Assembly: GCA_902769875.1 (NCBI GenBank)
Contig: CACXQV010000005.1
Location: 53,695-117,694 of the forward strand
Reading direction: 5' to 3'
Length of the DNA: 64,000 nt
Origin: an uncultured Bacteroidia bacterium
GTDB lineage: Bacteria; Bacteroidota; Bacteroidia; Bacteroidales; F082
In this document: piece by piece, positions 24,299-33,293 of the stretch
Position numbering within the stretch: position 1 is the stretch's first letter
Layout: every line of letters starts with the position of its first letter
Notes under the pieces: generated by a model
Seen by the model: only the letters and a program-made list of their open reading frames with translations
Database searches by the model: none
Told to the model about the DNA's origin: nothing
Position numbers and translations under genes: made by a program

Positions 24299-25936
24299 AT
24301 GATGAAAAATTACTTGAAACACGTTGTTTTGCTGGTCTTGTTGGCTTTTGGCCTGACCCAATTGAATGCCCAAACCTTCACTTACGGCGACTTGATTTAT
24401 GAAGTCAATTACGGCGGCGCTTCCGTAACCGTTTTGGAACACGTGGACGGCACCGATGCCACGGGTACATTGACCATTCCTGATTATGTGGTCTATGATG
24501 GAAACAACTACGCTGTCACCATCATTGACGGCTATGCTTTTAGCTATTGCAGGGGACTTGAAGGTGCTTTGATTCTTCCTAACAACCTTGAGGAAATCGG
24601 CGACGATGCCTTTGATTATTGCGGCTTCACTGGCGTGGTGACCATTCCCGCATCGGTGGAATGGATTGGCTACACGCCTTTCTATGGTTGTGATGGCATT
24701 GAGGGCTTTGTGGTGGACCCTGCCAACGAGGACTTCGACTCGCGCGACAACTGCAACGCCATCATCAAAAAATACAACGACGAGCTGATTGTCGGTTGCA
24801 AAAACTCGACGATTCCTGACGGCGTGGTGTCTATTGCCGACGATGCCTTTAACCGTTGCAGCGGCCTGACTTCCATCACCATCCCAAGTTCGGTCACCGA
24901 AATCGGCGGTTGGTCGTTTTGGTTCACAGGGTTGACGAGCATCAACATTCCCGCTTCGGTGACTTACATCGGCACAAACCCGTTTGGCGGATGCGCCGAA
25001 CTGACAGAAATCACCGTGGAAAGCGGCAATACGGTTTTCGACTCAAGAAACGGTTGCAACGCCATCATCAGGACGAGCACCAACGAACTGGTTGCCGGCT
25101 GCCAAAACACCGTGATTCCTGACGACGTTACTCGTATTGGCGACAACGCTTTTTACTATTGCAGCACCCTCACTGGCGAATTGGTGATTCCCGAAAACAT
25201 CACTTCCATCGGAGGATATGCCTTTGAAAGATGCACGGGTTTGACGGGTTCTTTGATTATTCCGAATACGGTTGTCGAACTTGGAGAGTCGGCTTTTGCC
25301 TATTGCACGGGCTTTGATGGCACTTTGACCCTCAGCGAGAGTTTGACTTTCATCGGAGGCTGGACTTTTGAGGAATGTGGAGGTTTCAAAAGTTCATTGG
25401 TGATACCCAATTTGGTGACAGAAATCGGTTCCAGCGCGTTTGAAGGCTGCCACGGATTCGAAGGCACCTTGACCCTCTCCAAGAGCTTGGAATATGTAGG
25501 AGGTTTCGCTTTTGCAAGTTGTTCGGGTTTCACAGAGGCAGTCATTTTGGCCGAAACGCCGCCCACGCTTGATATGTTTCCTTTCGGTGGCTTCGGCAGC
25601 AACAAACTCATCGTGCCTTGCGGCTGTGTTTCGGTTTACGAGAACTCCGACTGGAGCGAGCAGTTCACAAACATTGTTGATGATTGCGTGGCGATTCCGG
25701 AAATGGAAGCCAAGGGAACGGCTGTCTATCCCAACCCGACCCAAGGCCGCGTGACCATCACGGCGGAGGGCATCCGCCACATCAGCATCTATAATATAAT
25801 AGGTGTGAAGGTGTTTGAAAGCAACGTCAATGGCGATGTTTTCGACTATGATTTCAGCGGCCATAATGCCGGGGTTTATCTGATTAAGATGGAAACTGCG
25901 AAAGGCGTTGAGAATAAATTGGTTACGGTGGAATAA
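24299..25936 (+). CDS. BspA-type leucine-rich-repeat surface protein with T9SS type A sorting domain
   Basis: A 545-residue protein with a signal peptide (ALLAFGLTQLNAQ region). Residues about 60-440 are repeats of the BspA/LRR_5 kind: ITIPSSVTEIGGWSF, LVIPENITSIGGYAFERC, LTLSESLTFIGGWTFEEC and similar, at about 23-residue spacing. The last 75 residues (VYPNPTQGRVTI to ENKLVTVE) form a type A T9SS sorting domain. Expected on the cell surface, possibly in adhesion; ligand unknown. ATG at 24299 or 24302 are both possible (MMK). The repeats also appear partly at DNA level. Confidence 0.88.
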   Translation: MMKNYLKHVVLLVLLAFGLTQLNAQTFTYGDLIYEVNYGGASVTVLEHVDGTDATGTLTIPDYVVYDGNNYAVTIIDGYAFSYCRGLEGALILPNNLEEIGDDAFDYCGFTGVVTIPASVEWIGYTPFYGCDGIEGFVVDPANEDFDSRDNCNAIIKKYNDELIVGCKNSTIPDGVVSIADDAFNRCSGLTSITIPSSVTEIGGWSFWFTGLTSINIPASVTYIGTNPFGGCAELTEITVESGNTVFDSRNGCNAIIRTSTNELVAGCQNTVIPDDVTRIGDNAFYYCSTLTGELVIPENITSIGGYAFERCTGLTGSLIIPNTVVELGESAFAYCTGFDGTLTLSESLTFIGGWTFEECGGFKSSLVIPNLVTEIGSSAFEGCHGFEGTLTLSKSLEYVGGFAFASCSGFTEAVILAETPPTLDMFPFGGFGSNKLIVPCGCVSVYENSDWSEQFTNIVDDCVAIPEMEAKGTAVYPNPTQGRVTITAEGIRHISIYNIIGVKVFESNVNGDVFDYDFSGHNAGVYLIKMETAKGVENKLVTVE

Positions 25937-25992
25937 AACCTGTGGGGATTGATGAAGCGTGGAAGAAGATGGAACTATGGTGATTTTCTTGT

Positions 25993-26028
25993 TATAATGG
26001 AAAAATATTATATTTTTTTTCCGTTATA
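25993..26028. promoter_or_regulatory. Palindrome upstream of the AAA ATPase gene (candidate operator)
   Basis: Arms TATAATGGAAAAA (25993-26005) and TTTTTCCGTTATA (26016-26028), one mismatch, 10-nt AT loop. It lies 14 nt before the -7 box TATTTTTG (26042-26049) of the ATPase gene. Confidence 0.6.
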
Positions 26029-26041
26029 TCATAAAAAGTTG

Positions 26042-26049
26042 TATTTTTG
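26042..26049 (+). promoter_or_regulatory. Promoter -7 box of the AAA ATPase gene
   Basis: TATTTTTG, 22 nt before the ATG at 26072. Confidence 0.5.
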
Positions 26050-26071
26050 CTGTTGTCTAACACATTAAAAT

Positions 26072-27205
26072 ATGATTGAACGACGACTGAAGCAACTCAT
26101 TCTTCCACGGCTTTTTAAGGGGAAAGCCATTGTGCTGACGGGACCTCGTCAGGTAGGAAAGACCACTTTGCTCCGAATGTTGATGGCTGAGACTGACAAA
26201 AAAACACTGTTCTGGAATTGTGATGAACCTGACATACGGCAAAAACTGACAAATCCTACCTCAACGCAACTACAGGCTGAAACTGCCCAATATGAACTCG
26301 TCTTCATAGATGAGGCGCAACGTGTGCCAAATATAGGCGTTACGCTGAAATTGCTCATCGACAATCTTCCGATGAAGCAAATCGTTGTCACAGGATCGTC
26401 GGCTTTGCAACTCTCCAATTCCATTAACGAGCCCTTGACAGGAAGGAAATATGAATACAATGTGTTTCCTTTTTCTTCAGAGGAACTTATTGACAATCAC
26501 GGCTCTATGGAGGAAAAGAGACTTTTGGAACGTAGATTGGTGTATGGCGCATATCCTGAAGTGGCCAATTCGCAAGGGGAGGAGCGCGAAACTTTGTCGA
26601 ATCTCGTCAATAGTTATCTTTACAAGGACGTCTTCGCTTTTCAGGATGTGCGTAAGCCTGAGATTATTGAGCAATTGTTGCAGGCTTTGGCTCTGCAAAT
26701 GGGTAGCGAGGTGTCATTTAATGAACTATCCAAGTTGTTGGGTCTCAATTCACAAACGGTTCAGCGCTACATTGATTTGTTGGAGAAGTCATACATCTTA
26801 TTTCATCTGCGTTCGTTCAGCCGCAATTTGAGAAATGAGTTGAAGAAAAGTCGGAAAATCTATTTCTACGACAATGGGGTGCGCAATGCGATTCTTGGCG
26901 ATTTCAAGCCGCTTCAACTTCGACAAGACGCGGGGGCGTTGTGGGAAAACTTTCTTGTGAGTGAGCGCTTGAAGCACAATTCCTATAGCCTTTTCTATGG
27001 GAAAAATTACTTTTGGCGAACCCAGCAGCAACAGGAAGTCGATTATATAGAAGACATCGACGGTGTTTTGCATACCTACGAGTTCAAATGGAGTAAGGCC
27101 AAACAGCCAAAACTTACCGAAACTTTCGCCCGTAATTATCCTGAGCATACCTTCACGGTTGTCAATCCAGATAATTACCAGGACTTTGTAACTGGCAGAA
27201 TCTGA
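26072..27205 (+). CDS. AAA ATPase with C-terminal DUF4143 domain
   Basis: A 377-residue protein of the AAA_14/DUF4143 type. Walker A is at VLTGPRQVGKTTLL (about residues 20-33), Walker B at YELVFIDEAQRVP (about 80), sensor I at IVVTGSSALQL. The C-terminal DUF4143 part has FFYDNGVRNAIL-like KIYFYDNGVRNAI and the nuclease-fold-like end QEVDYIED...YEFKWSK (D...ExK). The function of the family is unknown. A paralogue of the same type lies at 48330. Both have a palindrome at the promoter. A terminator follows at 27234-27261. Confidence 0.85.
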   Translation: MIERRLKQLILPRLFKGKAIVLTGPRQVGKTTLLRMLMAETDKKTLFWNCDEPDIRQKLTNPTSTQLQAETAQYELVFIDEAQRVPNIGVTLKLLIDNLPMKQIVVTGSSALQLSNSINEPLTGRKYEYNVFPFSSEELIDNHGSMEEKRLLERRLVYGAYPEVANSQGEERETLSNLVNSYLYKDVFAFQDVRKPEIIEQLLQALALQMGSEVSFNELSKLLGLNSQTVQRYIDLLEKSYILFHLRSFSRNLRNELKKSRKIYFYDNGVRNAILGDFKPLQLRQDAGALWENFLVSERLKHNSYSLFYGKNYFWRTQQQQEVDYIEDIDGVLHTYEFKWSKAKQPKLTETFARNYPEHTFTVVNPDNYQDFVTGRI

Positions 27206-27233
27206 CTTGATGGGAAGAAGTGGCTGAGTATGA

Positions 27234-27261
27234 AAAACTCCCACCTTCTCGTTGGAGTTTT
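27234..27261 (+). terminator. Intrinsic terminator after the AAA ATPase
   Basis: 8-bp stem AAAACTCC (27234-27241)/GGAGTTTT (27254-27261), 12-nt loop. A second hairpin TGTTGCCT/AGGCAACA (27319-27326 and 27362-27369) lies further on, in the 258-nt gap before the GLPGLI genes. Confidence 0.6.
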
Positions 27262-27463
27262 CTGCTAATAAAATCCTGATGGAAGGACTTTCTTTGGAGG
27301 AGGTGCAGTTTGAAAAAGTGTTGCCTCCAACCAATACTTTTCCATAAAAACTGCTGTCTGTAGGCAACATCTTTTATTTTTATTGCGTTATGTCACAAAA
27401 CGCCGCCCTTATGCGTCATATTGACAAAGATAGTTTTTACCGACAATTCCAAAACAAATCATT

Positions 27464-28357
27464 ATGAATAAAAAAATGTGTTTCGTTATGTTGCTGACGC
27501 TCGCCATTCCGCGCTTGGCGTTTCCGCAAAATCCCATCAACATTGATGAGTACAAGGTCATTGACCAAAGCCGTTTCATCATCACCTACGAAGCGATGAT
27601 GACCGAAGACTCGCTGAAGCCTGCCAAACAGAAGTTCGACCGCCTTGTCCTGATGGTAGGTGACTCCATTTCAAGATGTTACAGCAACACTATGCACCGT
27701 TATGATTCCGCCTTTACGATAAGCGAGCGAAAAGGCCAAGACAGTTATAAAAACATGAGCCATTTTGTTGGTGAAAACGGCGGCGTTTGGGTACCCGATG
27801 TGTACAAGTATTATGGTAGGAAGCAGATGACAATTATGCATCGAATCATGGAGGGTCGTGTGCCGATTTATTTGTACGATGAGTCTTTGGACATGATGGA
27901 TTGGAAGATGTCGTTTGAGACGAAAGAAATCCTTGGCTATCTGTGCTTCAAGGCCGAATGCGACTTTCGAGGACGGCATTGGACGGCTTGGTTCACGATG
28001 CAGATTCCCGTGAAAGACGGTCCGTGGAAATTCGGTGGCTTGCCCGGACTGATTCTCGAAATGGAGGAATCGCGAGGGCATTACGCTTTCCGTTGCATTG
28101 GCATTGAAAACCAGCAAAAACCGATGATCTGGTATGATGGCCCTCGTTTTGAAGATTATCAGCATTGCACCCGTGCTGATGTCATGAAGCAAGAGGAGGA
28201 TTATCATGCGGATTTTATTGGCTATATTCGGATGGCGAATCCTGGTATCAAGATACATATCGCCAAAACGGACGCTTCTGGCAAATATGCTGGTTCAGAG
28301 GAAGCTCCCGAAGGCTATAAAAAAGCGTTGCCTTATAACCCTGTGGAATTGGAGTGA
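27464..28357 (+). CDS. GLPGLI family protein, copy 1
   Basis: A 297-residue secreted protein with a signal peptide (LLTLAIPRLAFPQ). The family-defining block is WKFGGLPGLILEMEESRGHY (about residues 188-207), preceded by CFKAECDFRGRHWTAWF, with two conserved Cys and Trp positions. The family is widespread in Bacteroidetes and commonly lies next to TonB-type barrel genes, as here; its function is not known. It is the first of three tandem paralogues and is about 70 per cent like the second by eye. Confidence 0.88.
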   Translation: MNKKMCFVMLLTLAIPRLAFPQNPINIDEYKVIDQSRFIITYEAMMTEDSLKPAKQKFDRLVLMVGDSISRCYSNTMHRYDSAFTISERKGQDSYKNMSHFVGENGGVWVPDVYKYYGRKQMTIMHRIMEGRVPIYLYDESLDMMDWKMSFETKEILGYLCFKAECDFRGRHWTAWFTMQIPVKDGPWKFGGLPGLILEMEESRGHYAFRCIGIENQQKPMIWYDGPRFEDYQHCTRADVMKQEEDYHADFIGYIRMANPGIKIHIAKTDASGKYAGSEEAPEGYKKALPYNPVELE

Positions 28358-28378
28358 AGAATTGAAAATCATAATATT

Positions 28379-29254
28379 ATGACTAAAAACGCCCATTTCG
28401 TTTTGTTGCTGATATTCGCCGTTTCGCGTTTGGCGTTCTCGCAGCCGCCTATCAACCTTGATGAATACAAGGTTCTTGACCAAAGCCGCTTCATCGTTAC
28501 ATACGAGGCGATGATGCCTAAAGACTCTCTGAAACCCACAGAACACAAGTTTGACCGTCTTGTTTTGATGGTAGGCGATTCAATTTCAACTTGTTACAGT
28601 AACACCATGCACCGATATGACTCCGCATATACAATAAGGTGTGTACACAAGGGAAGGGATTCCTATCAAGGATTACGCAATTTCGTTGGAGAAAAAGGAG
28701 ATGTCTGGATGCCTGATGTTTACAAGTATTATGTGAAGAAGCAGATGACGATTATGCATCGGATGGAGGTGCCAGGAAACTTTGTTCCAGTTTATCTGTA
28801 TGAAGAACCATTGGACTTGATGGACTGGAAGGTGTCGTTTGAGACGAAGGAAATCCTTGGTTATCAATGCTTCAAGGCCGAATGCGACTTTCGTGGAAGG
28901 CATTGGACGGCTTGGTGTACGATGCAGATTCCCGTGCAGGACGGCCCGTGGAAATTCTGCGGCTTGCCCGGACTGATTCTCGAAATGGAGGAATCGCAGG
29001 GGCATTATGCTTTCCGTTGCATTGGCATCGAAACGCGAAAAAAGCCGATTGTATGGTATAATGGTGTTGATTATCAATATTGTACACGCACCGATGTCGT
29101 CAAGCAAATGGAGGATTATCATGCCGATTGGAATGCCTATGTTCTCAGGGTCTTTCCAGGAAAAATTGTGCGTGCCAAGAATGATGGTTCTTTTGAAGAA
29201 GTATCTGTGGGTGAAAAGAAAGTGTTGCCTTATAACCCTGTGGAATTGGAATGA
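28379..29254 (+). CDS. GLPGLI family protein, copy 2
   Basis: A 291-residue paralogue starting 21 nt after copy 1. Signal peptide VSRLAFSQ, then a closely similar INLDEYKVLDQSRFIVTYEA start. The family block reads WKFCGLPGLILEMEESQGHY, with an extra Cys in place of Gly before LPGLIL. Many stretches match copy 1 at DNA level, which indicates a rather recent tandem duplication. It overlaps copy 3 by ATGA at 29251-29254. Confidence 0.88.
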   Translation: MTKNAHFVLLLIFAVSRLAFSQPPINLDEYKVLDQSRFIVTYEAMMPKDSLKPTEHKFDRLVLMVGDSISTCYSNTMHRYDSAYTIRCVHKGRDSYQGLRNFVGEKGDVWMPDVYKYYVKKQMTIMHRMEVPGNFVPVYLYEEPLDLMDWKVSFETKEILGYQCFKAECDFRGRHWTAWCTMQIPVQDGPWKFCGLPGLILEMEESQGHYAFRCIGIETRKKPIVWYNGVDYQYCTRTDVVKQMEDYHADWNAYVLRVFPGKIVRAKNDGSFEEVSVGEKKVLPYNPVELE

Positions 29255-30114
29255 ATATGAAAAGAAAACTGCTTGTTATGGTTTCGCTTTGGGCGGCACT
29301 TCCATTGTCGGCTCAAAGATTTATGCGGACGGACGATTTCACGCTTTTGGATGAGGGTGTTTGTTCGGTTTCCTATGAAGTGAGTTATGTTATTGATTCA
29401 ACGAAGACCGATGAAAAAGAAAAGGATGTGTTTCGTCTCGACATTGGGGAAAGATGGTCGAAATCGTATAGTTATGCTTTGTTCCGCTACGATTCCATTT
29501 GCACGATGCGGACAATAAAAGGGCAAGATGTTTTGGGTGGTGTGGACACTTGGTTTTTTATGGAAGTCTATAAAGACCGCTGGAAGCACGAAATGACGGT
29601 CACGCATCGGGCATACGACATTGGACCGGTTTTCAAATATCGAGAGCCGTCAGATGTCCTTATGGATTGGACTTTTTCTGATGAGGTTTGCACGATTTTG
29701 GGTTATCGTTGCCGAAAAGCGGTTTGCAGGTTTCGAGGTCGCACTTGGACAGCTTGGTTTGCTCCGGAAATTCCTATCTCTGATGGCCCGTGGAAATTCG
29801 CGGGGTTGCCAGGATTGGTTTTGAAAGTGGAGGACGACCGTGGGCATTATTCCTTCTCTTGTATCGCCATTAGAAACAAGGTCCAGCCGATTGCGATGTG
29901 GAATTACGATTACAAGGAAACGACAAGGGAAGATACTTGGAAATTTGACCAAGACTGCTACAGCGATTTGTACGACTATGCGTTACGCCTTGATCCTAAT
30001 GCCCAACTGCTGGCAGATGAGGTGGATGCGTCGGGGCGAATGGTGGAGGTGGAGATTACTCGAGGCGGTTCATACAAATTGGTTTGGCCTTATAACCCTT
30101 TGGAACTTAAATGA
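29251..30114 (+). CDS. GLPGLI family protein, copy 3
   Basis: A 287-residue, more diverged paralogue. Signal peptide VSLWAALPLSAQ, family block WKFAGLPGLVLKVEDDRGHY. ATG 29251 overlaps the preceding stop; a second ATG two codons on (29257) would also give a normal signal peptide. The three genes probably form one transcript. The barrel gene at 30354 follows after a gap with short palindromes. Confidence 0.85.
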   Translation: MNMKRKLLVMVSLWAALPLSAQRFMRTDDFTLLDEGVCSVSYEVSYVIDSTKTDEKEKDVFRLDIGERWSKSYSYALFRYDSICTMRTIKGQDVLGGVDTWFFMEVYKDRWKHEMTVTHRAYDIGPVFKYREPSDVLMDWTFSDEVCTILGYRCRKAVCRFRGRTWTAWFAPEIPISDGPWKFAGLPGLVLKVEDDRGHYSFSCIAIRNKVQPIAMWNYDYKETTREDTWKFDQDCYSDLYDYALRLDPNAQLLADEVDASGRMVEVEITRGGSYKLVWPYNPLELK

Positions 30115-30122
30115 TTTAGGTG

Positions 30123-30294
30123 CATCCCTATGGGATGCTATGACAATAACTACAATAATTCAACCGAACGAGTTTCCCTACGGGAAAAAGATGATACAAA
30201 CCATTGTGCAGCAAATTAATATGAAAAGTATTCATCCCGTAGGGATGCTCGCTCGGTAAAAAAACAGATAGTAAAAAGACATCCCGTAGGGATG
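30123..30294. repeat. Cluster of short palindromes (CATCCCGTAGGGATG type)
   Basis: Four small palindromes in the 239-nt gap before the barrel gene: CATCCCTATGGGATG (30123-30137), TTTCCCTACGGGAAA (30173-30187), CATCCCGTAGGGATG (30233-30247 and 30280-30294). The last two are identical. They look like interspersed repeats; no gene is seen in the gap. Confidence 0.7.
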
Positions 30295-30353
30295 AACCTG
30301 TTTATGTTATACGAAATCAAAAAGTGACGCATTACTTTTGATAACTGACTGAT

Positions 30354-33035
30354 ATGAAACGATTTGCCTTATTTTTAATGGTTTTCATCTGCCTTCCAGC
30401 CTTCGCCCAAACGACCATTTCCGGCGAGGTAAACAACGAGAAGAAACAGCCCGTTTATAATGCCTCGGTGATGCTCTTGCGCGTGACGGACAGCCTGCCG
30501 ATGGCCTATACTTTTTCGGACGAAAAAGGTCATTATCAGTTGGTTGCGCAAAGCGAAGAGGCGAAACTGCTCATTGCGGTTTATGGCTTCAACCTTAAGC
30601 GGCAGCTCAAGGAGGTGGAAAACAAGACGCAGACGGTCAATTTCACGGTGGTGGAGGAAGCATTGCAACTGAAAGAGGTGGGCGTGAAGTCGGAGAAGAT
30701 TTGGGGCGGCAACGACACGGTGAATTATGTGGTGGATGCCTTCCGCGACACCACCGACCTCGTCATCGCCGACGTGCTGAAGAAGATGCCCGGTATTGAG
30801 GTGAAGGACGACGGCAAGGTGGAATACAAGGGCAAGCCCATCTCGAAGTTCTATATCGAGAATATGGATATGCTGCAAGGCCGCTACAACCTCGCCACCA
30901 CCAGCATCGCTGCCTCCGATGTGGCCTCGGTGCAGATGATGGAGAACCATCAAGAGGTGAGGGCGTTGCAAAACATCCAGTTTTCCGACAATGTGGCCCT
31001 CAACATCAAACTGAAGGAAAACGCCAAAGGCACCTTCGCCTTGATGGCCGACCTTGGCGCGGGTTGGGCCGACAGCCTACAATACGAGGACGGCTTGACA
31101 GGGATGTATTTCGCAAAACGCAATCAGTTTCTAGGCACTTTGAAAGCCAACAATGCAGGCGTCAATCTCGTGGATAACGAGAATGTTACGGTTTATCCGA
31201 TGGCTTTGATGGTCAAGCCGAGTGCCCCAGGCATTTCGGGGGTGCGGCACACGCTGAACCAATCGCAAGGGATTACCCTCAACAGCCTCCACAAACTGAA
31301 AAACGACGCAGATCTCTCGTTCAATCTCCTTGTTGGCGGTGACCGCAACCGCAAGTCAAGCGAGTCGAGTACGCTCTATCTCCTTCCTGACGACACGCTC
31401 AACCTCGTTGAACGGATGCAATCCTTGGAAACGGCCAAAATGCTCGAAGGCAGCATCAACTACAATCTCAACAAGGACTTGGACTATCTGACAATCAGCC
31501 TCATCGCTTCGGGGCACCGCAACTGGGGTGAGGGCTTGGTAGACAACGGCGAACTGATTCGGCAGGAGGAAAGCTACCAGTCGCTGTGCGCCAAGGCCAA
31601 CATCCATTGGATTCGCAAGAGCCGCCGCGACCCTGAAAGCGGTGTGGAAATCAACTCCAACACGAGTTATGGCACTTTGCCCTACGGCCTGCAAGTCGCG
31701 CCGGGCTGCTTCCCCGAAGTGTTCAACGATGGCGAAAATTACCCTATGACCTTACAAAACATAGGTTTTCAATCCTTTAAGAGTGAAAATTTTCTCCGTT
31801 TCCTCACTAATGTGGTTTGGAAACGCCTCCGCATTATGCCTTATTTCAATTTCAATGTAGAAGAGCAGGCACTCAATTCAGACGCGCTTGTCGTCATTGC
31901 GAGGAGGAACGACGAAGCAATCCAGGGGCTCAATATGTTTTCTGGATTGCTTCGCTCCGCTCGCAATGACGACACACGAGAGAATCAGTTCAGTAATGAC
32001 ATCCGTTGGCATAAATACCAGCCTGCCGCAGGTGCCTATTTCACTTACGACCGTCGCCGTGTGAATGTGACGCTTGTTTTGCCTGTTCAGTTGCGTTATC
32101 TGCATTTGGACGACCGCCTCGGCAACAGTTCCCACCCACAATTCAAGGTTCTGTCCCAGCCTTCGCTCTCGTTCCGTTACGACTTCAACCACAATTGGAA
32201 GGTGAGCGCCAAAGTGGCCACCTACAACAACACCCCGAGTTTGCGGATGCTTTATTCAGGTTACATCTTGCAGAATTACAGAACCTTATCACACTACGAC
32301 TGCCCATTGTCCGACGCATACGGTGCCAACGGTTCGCTAACTTTTTCATACAAGAACGTGATGAAATATTCGTTTGGCGACTTCTCGGTGAACTACAACC
32401 GCTACCGCAACGAGGTGATGTACGCGCAAAGTTTTGAGGGCAACGCTATGGTCATCAATGCCGTGGAGTTGCCGAGTTGGGGCAATTACCTGTCTGTTTC
32501 GCTGTATGCGGGCAAAGGCTTCAGTTGGAAGCGGTTGAACATCAACGCGAAATGCTCCTACGGGTTGGGGCGGTCGCCACATTTGGTGCAAAATCAAGTG
32601 GCTACTTATTACAACCAAGGCTGGAACGCCAACTTGACCGTTACCATAGCTTTGACAGACTACATCTTCTTCACCAACAAAGGCAGTTTTAGTCGGATGA
32701 TTTCTTCCTTGGACGGTTTCAATGGTGACAGTCAGCCGATTGTGAGCCTCATCGACAACGCCAATCTGAGTGTGGTGTTGCCTTTCGGCTTGACCGTCAC
32801 GCCCTCGGTGGAGTTCTATCACACCCGTTCCGAAGGGCGTACCGGCAATTTTGTGCTTTTGGATTGCAGTTTGGACTACACTTTCCGAAAGGTCAAGTTT
32901 AGCCTTGATGTGAATAATATCCTCAACACTGATAGTTTCGTTTACTCCTATTATTCAGGGATTTATGGATATTATTCGGCTTACTCGATTCGCCCGAGAA
33001 GTGTGATGTTGACGGTGCGGTTTAAGGTGTTTTAA
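30354..33035 (+). CDS. Outer-membrane beta-barrel (TonB-receptor-like) protein with N-terminal regulatory-like domain
   Basis: An 893-residue protein: signal peptide (FICLPAFAQ), an N-terminal carboxypeptidase-regulatory-like domain (TISGEVNNEKKQPVYNASVM to LQLKEVGVKSEKI), a plug-like segment (VIADVLKKMPGIEVKDDGKV, YIENMDMLQGRYNL) and a long barrel ending in aromatic residues (MLTVRFKVF). It lacks an obvious SusD partner. GLPGLI genes just upstream are a usual companion. Near residues 513-540 the sequence LVVIARRNDEAIQ...LLRSARNDDT is the translation of an interspersed palindromic repeat (31891-31972) that has inserted in frame, likely in an extracellular loop. Confidence 0.85.
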   Translation: MKRFALFLMVFICLPAFAQTTISGEVNNEKKQPVYNASVMLLRVTDSLPMAYTFSDEKGHYQLVAQSEEAKLLIAVYGFNLKRQLKEVENKTQTVNFTVVEEALQLKEVGVKSEKIWGGNDTVNYVVDAFRDTTDLVIADVLKKMPGIEVKDDGKVEYKGKPISKFYIENMDMLQGRYNLATTSIAASDVASVQMMENHQEVRALQNIQFSDNVALNIKLKENAKGTFALMADLGAGWADSLQYEDGLTGMYFAKRNQFLGTLKANNAGVNLVDNENVTVYPMALMVKPSAPGISGVRHTLNQSQGITLNSLHKLKNDADLSFNLLVGGDRNRKSSESSTLYLLPDDTLNLVERMQSLETAKMLEGSINYNLNKDLDYLTISLIASGHRNWGEGLVDNGELIRQEESYQSLCAKANIHWIRKSRRDPESGVEINSNTSYGTLPYGLQVAPGCFPEVFNDGENYPMTLQNIGFQSFKSENFLRFLTNVVWKRLRIMPYFNFNVEEQALNSDALVVIARRNDEAIQGLNMFSGLLRSARNDDTRENQFSNDIRWHKYQPAAGAYFTYDRRRVNVTLVLPVQLRYLHLDDRLGNSSHPQFKVLSQPSLSFRYDFNHNWKVSAKVATYNNTPSLRMLYSGYILQNYRTLSHYDCPLSDAYGANGSLTFSYKNVMKYSFGDFSVNYNRYRNEVMYAQSFEGNAMVINAVELPSWGNYLSVSLYAGKGFSWKRLNINAKCSYGLGRSPHLVQNQVATYYNQGWNANLTVTIALTDYIFFTNKGSFSRMISSLDGFNGDSQPIVSLIDNANLSVVLPFGLTVTPSVEFYHTRSEGRTGNFVLLDCSLDYTFRKVKFSLDVNNILNTDSFVYSYYSGIYGYYSAYSIRPRSVMLTVRFKVF
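31891..31972. repeat. Interspersed palindromic repeat inside a coding sequence (copy 2)
   Basis: Left arm 31891-31925 starts TCGTCATTGCGAGGAGGAAC; right arm 31942-31972 starts CTGGATTGCTTCGCTCCGC and ends GCAATGACGA. The left arm matches the intergenic copy at 4504-4538 in 33 of 35 positions. The frame of the barrel gene stays open across it. Confidence 0.85.
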
Positions 33036-33180
33036 GGCGTCAGTTGGAACATTCGTAAGCCACCATTAAACGGAATACATAGAAACCGACCATATTGGTG
33101 CCATTCCAAATATGGTGAATGAATTGCACAAAGTTTTATCAATGAAATAAATTGTTTTCCATTGATAATCAATGCAATAC

Positions 33181-33200
33181 AACTATTTTCAAAAATAGTT
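33181..33200. promoter_or_regulatory. Palindrome and promoter before the membrane protein/HTH pair
   Basis: AACTATTTT (33181-33189) and AAAATAGTT (33192-33200) form a 9+9 palindrome, 34 nt before the -7 box TATTTTTG (33235-33242). The ATG is at 33294. It could be the operator of the HTH protein encoded second in the operon; inferred from position only. Confidence 0.45.
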
Positions 33201-33293
33201 TGAAAAATAGTATAGTTTATAACATAAACTTGTTTATTTTTGCAGCGTCAAATGACACAAACACTAAACATCTTAACCTAAACTTTACGCATT

